64,000 bases of DNA, from assembly GCF_020400655.1 (NCBI RefSeq), contig NZ_JAINRC010000010.1:286599-350598 (forward strand), written 5' to 3'. The position numbers and the translations under genes were made by a program. The DNA comes from Streptomyces spinosus (GTDB lineage Bacteria > Actinomycetota > Actinomycetes > Streptomycetales > Streptomycetaceae). This document shows positions 39,111-47,379 of the stretch, piece by piece. The stretch's first letter is position 1. Every line of letters starts with the position of its first letter. The notes under the pieces were generated by a model. That model saw only the letters and a program-made list of their open reading frames with translations, ran no database searches and had not been told where the DNA came from.

Positions 39111-39127
39111 GTGACTGTCCCTGTCAC
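39111..39127. promoter_or_regulatory. Candidate XRE operator in the divergent promoter
   Basis: GTGAC (39111-39115) and GTCAC (39123-39127) form an inverted repeat with a 7-nt spacer TGTCCCT, 30 nt upstream of the regulator start. It could be the autoregulatory site also controlling the reductase. Confidence 0.4.
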
Positions 39128-39231
39128 TCCCAGGATCGCGGGGACACTGCCGTGCCGCGCGGATCGGGCGGAGGGTGGATCGCGAGGCCGCCGGGAACGT
39201 CCGGTGGCCGGCACACCTGGAGAGGTATGAC

Positions 39232-40095
39232 ATGACTGCACAGCTCGGTGGCACCGTCACCCCGGCCGACGGCCTGACCCTGACCCGCGTCGGGTACGGC
39301 GCCATGCAGCTGGCCGGACCGCACGTCTTCGGCCCGCCGCGGGACCGTGACCGGGCGGTGGCGGTACTGCGCGCGGTGGTGGAGGCGGGCATCACCCACA
39401 TCGACACGGCCGACTTCTACGGGCCCGTCGTCGTCAACCAGATCATCAGGGAGGCCCTGTACCCCTACCCGGACGGTCTGCGCATCGTCACCAAGGTCGG
39501 GGCCCGGCGGGGAGCCGACGGCAGCTGGATCATGTCCCGGCACCCCGAGGACCTGAAGGCGCAGGTGTACGACAACCTGCGGAACCTCGGCGTGGACTCG
39601 CTGGACGTGGTCAATCTGCGGCTCGGCGACATGGACACCCCGAACGAGGACCCGGTCGCCGACCAGTTCGGCGCCCTGGCCGAACTGCGCGAGCGCGGGC
39701 TGATCCGGCACCTGGGGCTGAGCGCCGCGTCGCTCGCCCAGCTGGACGAGGCCCGGACGATCGCGCCGGTGGTGAGCGTGCAGAACCTGTACAACCTGGC
39801 CAACCGGCAGGACGACGCGCTGCTGGAGCGCACGGCGGCGGAGAACATCGCCTTCGTCCCGTACTTCCCGCTCGGCGGGTTCACCCCGCTGCAGTCGGAC
39901 GCGCTCGCGAAGGTGGCCGCCCGGCTGGAGGCGTCGCCGCAGCAGGTGGCGCTGGCCTGGCTGCTGCGCCGCTCGCCGAACATCGCACTCATCCCCGGCA
40001 CCTCCTCCCCCGATCACCTGCGGGAGAACATCGCCGCGGCGGGCCTGGTGCTGCCGGACGACGCGATGGCCGAGCTGGACGGCATCGCGGGCTGA
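39232..40095 (+). CDS. Aldo/keto reductase family oxidoreductase
   Basis: This is a 287-aa protein. ATG 39232 follows GGAGAGG. The AKR barrel is clear: VGYGAMQLAGPHVFGPPRDRDRAV, the Asp/Tyr pair in HIDTADFYGPVV, the Lys in IVTKVGARRG, and the cofactor-site SPNIALIPGTSSPDHLRENIAAAGL. In place of the usual His, the tetrad region reads VVNLRLGD with Asn/Arg, as in some YdjG/oxidoreductase-type family members. The likely role is detoxification or reduction of carbonyls under control of the divergent XRE/MmyB regulator. Confidence 0.92.
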   Translation: MTAQLGGTVTPADGLTLTRVGYGAMQLAGPHVFGPPRDRDRAVAVLRAVVEAGITHIDTADFYGPVVVNQIIREALYPYPDGLRIVTKVGARRGADGSWIMSRHPEDLKAQVYDNLRNLGVDSLDVVNLRLGDMDTPNEDPVADQFGALAELRERGLIRHLGLSAASLAQLDEARTIAPVVSVQNLYNLANRQDDALLERTAAENIAFVPYFPLGGFTPLQSDALAKVAARLEASPQQVALAWLLRRSPNIALIPGTSSPDHLRENIAAAGLVLPDDAMAELDGIAG

Positions 40096-40160
40096 CCGCG
40101 CGGGGGCGGGGTACCCGGGGCGCGTGGGGCGGAGGCGGGCGTCGTGGGAAGGAGCCGGAG

Positions 40161-40766
40161 GTGGCGGCACAGGACCGGTTGCGGACGTACCGCGGCAAGC
40201 GTGACTTCGGGCGGACCCGCGAGCCGTCGGGGCAGGCGGAGCGGACGCGGGGCGAGGAGCCCCGGTTCGTGGTGCAGATCCACGACGCGCGGCGGATGCA
40301 CTTCGACTTCCGGCTCCAGGTCGACGGCATCCTGAGGTCCTGGTCCGTGCCCAAGGGCCCGTCCACCGACCCCGGGGACAAGCGGCTGGCGGTGCCGACC
40401 GAGGACCATCCGCTGGAGTACGAGGACTTCGAGGGCGTCATCCCGAAGGGCGAGTACGGCGGCGGCACCGTGATCGTGTGGGACCGCGGGACGTACGAGC
40501 CGCTCAGCCACGACCGGCGGGGGCGCCCGGTGGACTTCGCCGAGTCCCTGGAGCGCGGGCACGCCACCTTCCGGCTGCACGGCGCGAAGCTGCGCGGCGA
40601 GTACGCCCTCACCCGCTTCCGCGGGGGCACGGACGGGGAGGAGGCCTGGCTGCTGGTGCGCAAGGGGCCGGCGCGGCCGGACGGGCACGGCACCCCCCAT
40701 CCCCGGCGGGCCCGCTCGGTGCGCAGCGGGCGCACCCTGGCCCAGGTAGCCGCCGGCCGGGAGTGA
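40161..40766 (+). CDS. Stand-alone DNA ligase D 3'-phosphoesterase domain protein
   Basis: This is a 201-aa protein. GTG 40161 has AAGGAG 6 nt upstream. It consists of only the phosphoesterase (PE) domain of LigD. The active-site pattern is intact: His41, His47 and Asp49 in QIHDARRMHFDFRLQ, then His83 and Tyr87 in TEDHPLEYEDFEG, and IPKGEYGGGTV. These line up, shifted by one, with the residues known in Pseudomonas LigD. The domain trims 3' ribonucleotides and phosphates at breaks during non-homologous end joining. The ligase and polymerase domains are missing; a ligase-domain gene sits 12 kb away at 52709. Confidence 0.93.
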   Translation: MAAQDRLRTYRGKRDFGRTREPSGQAERTRGEEPRFVVQIHDARRMHFDFRLQVDGILRSWSVPKGPSTDPGDKRLAVPTEDHPLEYEDFEGVIPKGEYGGGTVIVWDRGTYEPLSHDRRGRPVDFAESLERGHATFRLHGAKLRGEYALTRFRGGTDGEEAWLLVRKGPARPDGHGTPHPRRARSVRSGRTLAQVAAGRE

Positions 40767-40909
40767 CCCCGGCGGAGCCGCGCCGTCCGGAGTGACGGTG
40801 GCGGTGCGGCTCGCGGGCGCCGGAATCCGGATCACCGGGTTCCGGCCCCAGCCCGCCTCCACGGCCTCTATGTTCGGGCGGTGTCCGCTCGCGCCCCTGG
40901 AGGCCCCGC

Positions 40910-41344
40910 ATGCGCACCGCACTCCGTACCGCCGTCGTCGGCGTGGTGACCGCCGCCGCCCTCACCCTCTGCGGCCCCGCCGGGGCGACCCCGGCCGGTC
41001 CCGGTGTGACGGCCCGGATCCTCGCGCAGACCACCGTCGGCGGCACCGACTACACCCTGCGGGAGATCACGGTCCCGCCCGGCCAGAGCACCGGCTGGCA
41101 CTACCACGACGGTCCGCTGTACGGCGTCGTCGAGCAGGGCACGCTCAGCCACTTCGACGCCACGTGCGGCTCGGACGGCGTGTACCGGACGGGCGCGACG
41201 ATCCGGGAGCCGTCCGGGAGCGACCACGTCCACATCGGCCGCAACCTGGGGGACACGCCGCTCGTCCTGGAGGTGCTGTACGTGCTGCCGCACGGCTCCC
41301 CGTTCTCCGAGGACGCGCCGAACCCGGGCTGCGCGTTCCAGTGA
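40910..41344 (+). CDS. Secreted cupin domain protein
   Basis: This is a 144-aa protein. ATG 40910 has GGAGG upstream. A signal peptide (MRTALRTAVVGVVTAAALTLCGPAGATPA) precedes a cupin barrel. Conserved metal-binding histidines lie in GQSTGWHYHDGPLYGVVEQG, a glutamate-containing strand follows, and GSDHVHIGRN carries a second His pair. The C terminus ends in two cysteines' worth of disulfide potential (DATCGSDG and NPGCAF). The exported location is unusual for enzymes with cupins and suggests binding or a small oxygenase role; no specific function is assigned. The stop directly abuts the convergent stop at 41345. Confidence 0.88.
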   Translation: MRTALRTAVVGVVTAAALTLCGPAGATPAGPGVTARILAQTTVGGTDYTLREITVPPGQSTGWHYHDGPLYGVVEQGTLSHFDATCGSDGVYRTGATIREPSGSDHVHIGRNLGDTPLVLEVLYVLPHGSPFSEDAPNPGCAFQ

Positions 41345-43708
41345 TCAGTCCCCGGGCAGCGGCTGTTCGGCCCAGATGGTCTTGCCCGCGACGGTCTGCC
41401 GGCTGCCCCAGCGCTGGGTGAGCTGGGCGACGAGCAGCAGTCCCCGGCCGCCCTCGTCGTAGGCGTGCGCCCGGCGCAGGTGCGGGGAGGTGGAACTGCC
41501 GTCGGAGACCTCGCAGATGAGGGCGCGGTCACGGATCAGGCGGAGACGGATGGGCGGTTCGCCGTAGCGGATGGCGTTGGTGACGAGTTCGCTGACGACG
41601 AGTTCGGTGACGAAGGCGCTCTCCGCGAGTCCCCAGGCGGTCAGTTGCTCGGTCGCGGCCTGCCGCACGACGGCGACCTGGGCGGGGTCGGGCGGCACGT
41701 CCCAGGTGGCGACCCGGTCGGCGCCCAGGGCCCGGGTGCGCACGAGGAGCAGGGCGACGTCGTCGCCGGGCTGATCGGGCAGGACGGCTTTCAGGACGTC
41801 GTCGGCGAGGGCTTCGAGGGAGGCGGCGGGTGCGGTGAGGGCGCGGCGCAGTTCCTCGGTGGCGCCGTCCAGGTCCCGGTCGCGGTCCTCGATCAGGCCG
41901 TCGGTGTAGAGGGCGACGACCGAGCCCTCGGGCAGTTCCCGTTCCGTCGCCTCGAACGGCAGTCCGCCGACGCCGAGCGGTGGCCCGGCGGCGACGGGGA
42001 GGAACTGCGCGGTGCCGCCGGGCAGGACGACGGCCGGGGCGGGGTGGCCGGCGGCGGCCAGGGAGAGACAGCGGGAGACCGGGTCGTAGACGGCGTACAG
42101 GCAGGTCGCGCCGAGTTCGGCGACCTCCTCCCCGCTGCCGTCGGCGGCGAGGTGGGTGACCAGGTCGTCGAGGTGGGTGAGGAGTTCGTCGGGCGGCAGG
42201 TCTACGTCGGCGAGTGTCCGCACGGCCGTGCGGAGCCGGCCCATGGTGGCGGAGGACTGGATGCCGTGGCCGACCACGTCGCCCACGACCAGCCCGACCC
42301 GTCCGCCGGAGAGCGGGATGACGTCGAACCAGTCGCCGCCGATGCCGGCCAGGGATCCGCTCGGCAGGTAGCGGTGGGCGACGTCGACCGCGGCCTGTCC
42401 GGGCAGGCCGCGCGGGAGCAGGCTGTGCTGGAGGGTGAGGGCCGTGGCGCGTTCGCGGGTGAAGCGGCGGGCGTTGTCGATGCAGACGGCGGCGCGGCTG
42501 GCGAGCTCCTCGGCGAAGACGGCGTCGTCGGGGCCGTAGTCGTCGGGGTGGCGCATGCGGACGAAGACCGCGACGCCCAGGGTGGTGCCGCGGGCCCGCA
42601 GCGGGACCGCGATCATGGAGTGGGCGCCCTGCCGGAACGGGCGGCCCCCGGGGGAGCGCGCGTTGCGTTCGGCCAGCCAGTGGACGAACCCGGGCTCGCC
42701 CGCCTGGCTGAGCACCGCGCGGCCCCGGAGCAGCGCGCGGGCGGGCGGGGAGGCCGGCTGGTAGACGTCGGTCTCCCCGAGGTGCAGAGCCGCCGCGGGG
42801 TTGCCGGGGCGGGTGGAGCCGTGGGCGACGCGGCGCAGGACGACCCCGCCGTCCGGCGGCGTCGGCGGTTCGTCGGGGCCGAGCACCCAGTCGAGCAGGT
42901 CGACGCTGGCGAAGTCCGCGTACTGCGGGACCAGCAGTGCGACCATCTCCTCTGCGGTGCCGATCACGTCCAGGGTGGTGCCGACGCAGGTCGCGGCCTC
43001 GTTCAGCAGGGCCAGGCGGCGCCGGGCCCAGTACTGCTCGCTGCTGTCGGACGCGGCGAGCGCGACCGCGGCCGGTTCGCCGGAGGCGTCGCGCAGCGGC
43101 CACATCTCGATGCTCCAGGCCCGTTCCTGGTCGAGGGCGGGGGCGCCGCTGTAGCTCTCGTAGCGGACCGGGCGGCCGGTCTCGGCGACCTCGCGCAGAC
43201 GGGCCAGGAAGCCGCGGCTGTGCTCGGTGTCCGCGACGGTGTCCGGGAAGGACCGGCCGAGCAGTGCTTCCTCGGGGACACCCATGGCGTGGCAGGCGGC
43301 GGCGTTGACCCTCAGGTAGCGCTGGCGGAGGTCGAAGACCGACATCGACATGGACGCCTGCTCGAAGGCCTGCGCGGCCAGGCTGGCGCCGGGGGGCAGG
43401 GCCGTGACGACGTAGCCGGCGGGCCGGCCGGCGGCGCCGGCGAGCGGGCAGACGGTGAGGGGCAGCACCAAGCGGTGGCCGTCGCGGTGGCGCACGGCGA
43501 CCGGGCCGGCGCGGGCGGTGAGGATGACGCCGGGGAGGTCCTCGGCCAGCAGGTCCGTGGCCTGCCGGCCCACGACCTCGTCGGCCGGATGGCCGGTGAG
43601 CAGCCGCGCGCCCTCGGTCCACCCGGTCACCGTGCCGTGCGCGTCGATGACCGCCATGGCGGCGACATCTGTCATACGCCCCAGGATGATCCGATTGTCC
43701 CGGTCCAT
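41345..43708 (-). CDS. PAS-GAF-PP2C (SpoIIE)-HATPase multidomain signalling protein
   Basis: This is a protein of about 787 aa. Domains in order: PAS (about 15-110, AVIDAHGTVTGWTEGARLLTG), a second PAS (about 130-240, FDLRQRYLRVNAAACHAMG), GAF (about 265-420, ending EELASRAAVCIDNARRF), SpoIIE/RsbU-type PP2C (about 440-640: GGDWFDVIPL, GDVVGHGIQSS, LYTDGLIEDRDRD, PGDDVALLLV), and a C-terminal HATPase_c_2 (about 665-785: VSELVTNAIRYG, DEGGRGLLLV, KTIWAEQPLPGD). It thus carries both a phosphatase for an anti-anti-sigma factor and a kinase-like domain. ATG 43708 (MDRDNR) is the longest start; ATG 43675 is equally possible, as neither has a good ribosome site. Confidence 0.9.
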   Translation of the reverse strand: MDRDNRIILGRMTDVAAMAVIDAHGTVTGWTEGARLLTGHPADEVVGRQATDLLAEDLPGVILTARAGPVAVRHRDGHRLVLPLTVCPLAGAAGRPAGYVVTALPPGASLAAQAFEQASMSMSVFDLRQRYLRVNAAACHAMGVPEEALLGRSFPDTVADTEHSRGFLARLREVAETGRPVRYESYSGAPALDQERAWSIEMWPLRDASGEPAAVALAASDSSEQYWARRRLALLNEAATCVGTTLDVIGTAEEMVALLVPQYADFASVDLLDWVLGPDEPPTPPDGGVVLRRVAHGSTRPGNPAAALHLGETDVYQPASPPARALLRGRAVLSQAGEPGFVHWLAERNARSPGGRPFRQGAHSMIAVPLRARGTTLGVAVFVRMRHPDDYGPDDAVFAEELASRAAVCIDNARRFTRERATALTLQHSLLPRGLPGQAAVDVAHRYLPSGSLAGIGGDWFDVIPLSGGRVGLVVGDVVGHGIQSSATMGRLRTAVRTLADVDLPPDELLTHLDDLVTHLAADGSGEEVAELGATCLYAVYDPVSRCLSLAAAGHPAPAVVLPGGTAQFLPVAAGPPLGVGGLPFEATERELPEGSVVALYTDGLIEDRDRDLDGATEELRRALTAPAASLEALADDVLKAVLPDQPGDDVALLLVRTRALGADRVATWDVPPDPAQVAVVRQAATEQLTAWGLAESAFVTELVVSELVTNAIRYGEPPIRLRLIRDRALICEVSDGSSTSPHLRRAHAYDEGGRGLLLVAQLTQRWGSRQTVAGKTIWAEQPLPGD

Positions 43709-43746
43709 CAAGCGGCGGGGTGTCCGCTCCGCCCTCGGTGTCCGCT

Positions 43747-44214
43747 TCAGCCCCGGTGGGCCCGGAGGGCGGCGAGGGCCCGGTCGGCGTGGGTGTTCAT
43801 GCGCAGTTCGCTGCGGACGATCTCGAGGACGGTACGGTCCTCGGCGATCACGAAGGTGACCCGTTTGGTCGGCGCCAGGGAGAAGCCGCGTCTGACGCCG
43901 AACCGCTCGCGGACCGTGCCGTCGGCGTCGGAGAGGAGCGGCATGCCGAGACGGTGCCGGCCGGTGAACTCCCGCTGCTTGTCGACGGTGTCCCCGCTGA
44001 TCCCGACGGGCCGGGCGCCGACGGCGGCGAACTCGGCGGCGAGGTCGCGGAAGTGGCAGGCCTCGGCGGTGCAGGCGGGGGTGAGGGCGGCGGGGTAGAA
44101 GAAGAGGACGACCGGTCCGGCCGCCAGCAGCTCGGTGAGCCGGCGGGTGGTGCCGGTCTCGTCCGGCAGGGCGAAGTCCTCGGCCTTGGCCCCGATCCCG
44201 ACGCGCCCGGTCAT
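43747..44214 (-). CDS. Peroxiredoxin of the BCP/PrxQ type
   Basis: This is a 155-aa cytoplasmic peroxidase. The peroxidatic Cys48 is in the motif PAALTPAC, with Cys53 five residues on as the resolving cysteine, the BCP/PrxQ signature. The family's late arginine region RVTFVIAEDRTVLEIVRSEL is present. It reduces hydrogen peroxide and organic peroxides using thioredoxin-like donors. ATG 44214 overlaps the stop codon of the DoxX-family gene (ATGA at 44211-44214), so the two are coupled. Confidence 0.92.
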   Translation of the reverse strand: MTGRVGIGAKAEDFALPDETGTTRRLTELLAAGPVVLFFYPAALTPACTAEACHFRDLAAEFAAVGARPVGISGDTVDKQREFTGRHRLGMPLLSDADGTVRERFGVRRGFSLAPTKRVTFVIAEDRTVLEIVRSELRMNTHADRALAALRAHRG

Positions 44215-44591
44215 GAGCGCCCCTTGCCGTTCCGGGCGACCCCGCGCGCCCACAGCACCAGCGGCACCTGGAGGGGCAGCCGGGCGAGGGCCGCCACCCT
44301 GAGCGGCGCGGGCCGGCCACGCCAGTCGACGGCCATCTGGACGTTGGCCGGGAACACGCCGACGAAGAAGGCGGCCGCCGCCTTCGCGGCGAGCGTGCGG
44401 GTGCGGGGCGCCGCGACCCCGGCCGCGAGGGCCAGCTCGACGACCCCGCTCCCGTAGGTCCAGGCCCTGGGCGGGCCCGGCAGCGCACGGGGCACGGTCG
44501 CGTCGAACTGCCGCGGAACGGCGAAATGGGCCACTCCGGCGGCCGCCAGCAGACCGGCGAGCAGCAGGGGTGAGCGTGGGGACCGGGGCAC
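44211..44591 (-). CDS. DoxX family membrane protein
   Basis: This 126-aa protein has four predicted membrane helices. GTG 44591 lies 6 nt after AAGGAGG, and a TAATAT box lies about 30 nt upstream (44620-44625). Segments are LLLAGLLAAAGVAHFAVPRQFDATVPRALPG, WTYGSGVVELALAAGVAAP, AKAAAAFFVGVFPANVQMAVDW and LARLPLQVPLVLWARG, the common DoxX-like layout. DoxX-type proteins in Actinobacteria are linked to redox stress in the membrane, which fits coupling with the peroxiredoxin downstream. It is divergent from the IclR gene at 44754. Confidence 0.88.
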   Translation of the reverse strand: MPRSPRSPLLLAGLLAAAGVAHFAVPRQFDATVPRALPGPPRAWTYGSGVVELALAAGVAAPRTRTLAAKAAAAFFVGVFPANVQMAVDWRGRPAPLRVAALARLPLQVPLVLWARGVARNGKGRS

Positions 44592-44753
44592 GGTACCTCC
44601 TTCGGTGTCCTGCCGCCGGATATTACTCGACGGTAGGCGCCCGGGGCGGCCGTTCCCGGCGGGCGGACTCGACTACTTCTCCCGCAGGAGGAGCGGCCAC
44701 CCCTCTTGATCCCGGCCTTGCCCGGATCAGGCGCCCGGGGCAGCCTGGTAGCT

Positions 44754-45512
44754 ATGGGCGCCCAGGACGGTCCCACCCTGATCGGCTCCGTACAGCGGGC
44801 CTTCCGGCTGCTGGAGGCGGTGAGCGCGCACGAGAACGGTGCGCCGGCGAAACAGCTGGCGCGCGAGACGGGGCTGCCCCTGGCCACCGCCTACCACCTG
44901 CTGCGCACCCTGCTGCACGACGGATACGTGCGGAAACTGGACGACGGCGGCTTCGTCCTCGGCGACCGGCTGGACTCGCTGCACGCGGCGGCCGGCGCCC
45001 AGTCGCTGCTCAGCCGGGTGCGCCCGGCGCTGGCGGCCCTGCGGGACGAGCTGTCCACGCCCGCCTACCTCACGTTCTACGAGGACGGCGAGATCAGGGT
45101 GGCCGACATCGTCGACGGTCCCCGTACGCCCCGGGTGGACCTCTGGGTGGGGTTCGAGGACGCCGGACACGCCACGGCGCTGGGCAAGTCCGTGCTGCGT
45201 GAGCTGGACGCGGAGGCCCGCCGGGACTACCTGTCCAGGCACCAGCTCGCCGACCTCACGCCCCGCACGGTCACGAGCCTCCCGGAGCTGCTCCGCAGGA
45301 TCGAGTCGCCCCCCATGGCACCGGCCTCGACGGACCTGGAGGAGTACGCGCTCGGCACCGTCTGCGTCGCCGTGGCCGTCTATCGCGGCGCCACCCCCGG
45401 CTCACTCGGCGTCTCCCTGCCCGTGGAGCGGCAGGACCGGCTCCGGGAGATCCGGGCCCGGCTCCTCACGACCGCCGTCCGGGTGACCAGAGGCCTCTCG
45501 CTCACTATCTGA
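44754..45512 (+). CDS. IclR family transcriptional regulator
   Basis: This is a 252-aa protein. The winged helix-turn-helix is at residues about 10-65 (SVQRAFRLLEAVSAHENGAPAKQLARETGLPLATAYHLLRTL). The C-terminal GAF-like effector domain has TALGKSVLRELDAEARRDYLSRH and LGTVCVAVAVYRGATPGSLGVSLP. ATG 44754 is the accepted start; an earlier in-frame ATG adds only a low-complexity extension. Neither a good ribosome site nor a leaderless spacing is obvious. It is divergent from the DoxX-peroxiredoxin operon, a plausible target. Confidence 0.9.
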   Translation: MGAQDGPTLIGSVQRAFRLLEAVSAHENGAPAKQLARETGLPLATAYHLLRTLLHDGYVRKLDDGGFVLGDRLDSLHAAAGAQSLLSRVRPALAALRDELSTPAYLTFYEDGEIRVADIVDGPRTPRVDLWVGFEDAGHATALGKSVLRELDAEARRDYLSRHQLADLTPRTVTSLPELLRRIESPPMAPASTDLEEYALGTVCVAVAVYRGATPGSLGVSLPVERQDRLREIRARLLTTAVRVTRGLSLTI

Positions 45513-45610
45513 AAATCCGCTCCTTGCGTCCGCCCCCTTCCACCTCGTTTGCTGGATGGAACGGACATTCCGGGTGTGCACCCCCTACAGGCGAGGACTG
45601 CGGACGAGAC

Positions 45611-46828
45611 ATGCGCCAGGTCCCATACCGGCTGTGCGAGAACCGGACGGCCGGTGGCCGCAGAGGGGTCCGCCGGCATGCCGGCGGACTGCCGGCCGTG
45701 CTCGTGCACGCGCTGCCGGTCCTGGTCGCCGCGCTCGTCATGCTCGTCGGCGTCGCCGGGGGCACCGGCACGACGTGGCTGCCGCTGCTGGCCGCCGGAC
45801 CGGCCCTGGCCGCCACCGTCAGCGGCCTGCACGGCGTGCTCTGCGCCGGTCTCCTCGCCGCGGCGACGGGCACGGCGCTGGCCCTGGCGCACGGCACTCC
45901 CGGACACGAGCTCGCGGCCGTCCTGTGCGCACTGGTGGCCGTCACCGCGGCGAGCGGCCTGACCGGTGCGCTCAGCGGCCACCGGGAGAGGGTCCTCGCG
46001 GACGTGCGCTCGGTCGCCGAGGCCACCCAGCGGGCGGTGCTCCAGCCCGTGCCCGGGACCGTGGGCCCGTTCGAGGTGGCCGTCCGGTACAGCGCCGCCG
46101 CGGCGGAGGCCCGGATCGGCGGGGACCTCTACGCCGTGGTGTCCACCCCGCACGGTGTCCGGCTGATCGTCGGCGACGTGCGCGGCAAGGGGCTGCCCGC
46201 CGTGGGAACCGCCGCACTGGTGCTCGGGGTGTTCCGCGAGGCCGCCCACGACGAGCCCGACCTGCTCGCCGTCGTGAGCCGGATCGAGCGGAGCCTGGCG
46301 CGCAACCTCGGCCCGGACGACTTCGTCACCGCCGTGGTCGTCGGCTGCCCCTCGGCGGGACACCTGGAGGTCGTGAACTGCGGACACGCGCCTCCCCTGC
46401 TGATACCGGCCGCCGCAGGCGCGGGGGCGGTCGAGCCCGCCCACCCCGCGCCACCCCTGGGGCTGCGCGCCCTCTCGGGCGAGGAGCCCCGCCTCCAGCG
46501 GCTGCCCTTCACCGCGGGCGACCAGCTGCTGCTCTACACCGACGGGGTCACCGAGGCCCGCGACGACGCGGGCGCGTTCTATCCGCTGGCCGAGGGCGTG
46601 GCCCGGCATCTGTCCGACGAGCCGGCCCGCACGCTCACCGGGCTGCACGGCGAACTGCTGGCGCACGTGGGCGGGCGGCTGCACGACGACGCGGCCCTCC
46701 TGCTGCTGCGCAGGACGGCCGCGCGGGAGCCGGACTCCGCGCCGGCGGGACCTCGGACGGCGCCGCGGACGCCTCAGACTAGCTCCGCCCAGCGGGTGAC
46801 CCCGCCACGACGGACCCGTATGCCGTGA
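45611..46828 (+). CDS. Membrane-anchored PP2C (SpoIIE) family protein phosphatase
   Basis: This is a 405-aa protein. ATG 45611 follows GGACGAGAC. About four membrane helices (residues 30-125: LPAVLVHALPVLVAALVMLVGVAG, WLPLLAAGPALAATVSGL, VLCAGLLAAATGTALALAH, ELAAVLCALVAVTAASG) precede the RsbU-type phosphatase: GGDLYAVVST, GDVRGKGLPAVG, LLLYTDGVTEARDD and RLHDDAALLLL. It should dephosphorylate an anti-anti-sigma factor in response to a membrane signal. Its last 55 bp overlap the 3' end of the convergent HATPase gene. That neighbour is a candidate partner kinase, although partner-switching pairs are usually in the same direction. Confidence 0.9.
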   Translation: MRQVPYRLCENRTAGGRRGVRRHAGGLPAVLVHALPVLVAALVMLVGVAGGTGTTWLPLLAAGPALAATVSGLHGVLCAGLLAAATGTALALAHGTPGHELAAVLCALVAVTAASGLTGALSGHRERVLADVRSVAEATQRAVLQPVPGTVGPFEVAVRYSAAAAEARIGGDLYAVVSTPHGVRLIVGDVRGKGLPAVGTAALVLGVFREAAHDEPDLLAVVSRIERSLARNLGPDDFVTAVVVGCPSAGHLEVVNCGHAPPLLIPAAAGAGAVEPAHPAPPLGLRALSGEEPRLQRLPFTAGDQLLLYTDGVTEARDDAGAFYPLAEGVARHLSDEPARTLTGLHGELLAHVGGRLHDDAALLLLRRTAAREPDSAPAGPRTAPRTPQTSSAQRVTPPRRTRMP

Positions 46829-47196
46829 CGTGTCGCCAGGGCGTGGACGATCGCCTCGCCCCGGCCGTGTTCGTCCGGATCGAGCCAGCCGATCGGCTGC
46901 CCCGCCGCACGCACGGGTCCCGCGTCGGTGACCTCCACGCGCAGCGTGCCGCCGCCCTCGCCCGCCTCCCAGGTCAGCCGCAGCTCGGCCGGGGGCCGGG
47001 CGTGGAGGATCGCGTTGGTGACGAGCTCCGACACCACGAGCAGCGCGTCCTCGGCGATCTGCGCGGACACGTCCCAGTCGGTGAGCGCCGCCGCCGCACC
47101 CCGGCGCACGGCCGAGACGGCGTCGGGGACGGGCGGCACCGGACACACGTGTTCGCGTGCCGCCGCCCGTAGCAGCGTGTTGAGCTGTGCCGCCAT
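46774..47196 (-). CDS. HATPase domain protein (RsbW-like anti-sigma kinase family)
   Basis: This is a 140-aa single-domain protein. ATG 47196 has GGGAGAG upstream. The GHKL-type motifs are intact: the N-box LVVSELVTNAILHA, a G1-like VEVTDAGPV, and HGRGEAIVHALATRHGIRV ending TRWAELV. Small Streptomyces proteins of this kind act as anti-sigma factors or as kinases of anti-anti-sigma factors. The gene faces the PP2C phosphatase gene and overlaps it by 55 bp at the 3' end. No sigma or anti-anti-sigma gene is adjacent. Confidence 0.9.
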   Translation of the reverse strand: MAAQLNTLLRAAAREHVCPVPPVPDAVSAVRRGAAAALTDWDVSAQIAEDALLVVSELVTNAILHARPPAELRLTWEAGEGGGTLRVEVTDAGPVRAAGQPIGWLDPDEHGRGEAIVHALATRHGIRVRRGGVTRWAELV

Positions 47197-47367
47197 GTTC
47201 TCTCCCGATGGTGTGTGCCGGCCGGGCGCGTGAGTCGGCGCCTTTCCGGGCTTCAATGAAACCTAAGGAGACAAACCGGACTGGTCAATGAACGGCGGTC
47301 GGCATTACCGAACGAGCGGTCCCCGGCGCCGCGTCTCGTCCGCGCGGCGAAGCGTCCGCAGCGGTAA

Positions 47368-47373
47368 TAGGCT
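47368..47373 (+). promoter_or_regulatory. Probable -10 box of a leaderless transcript (iclR, gylR-like)
   Basis: TAGGCT is followed by exactly 6 nt (CGCCTC) and then ATG 47380; no ribosome site is present. Confidence 0.5.
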
Positions 47374-47379
47374 CGCCTC

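Noticed and set aside
44707..44729. TGATCC/GGATCA inverted repeat before the IclR start
   Set aside because: Only 6-bp arms with an 11-nt spacer and imperfect inner bases, so too weak to call an operator.
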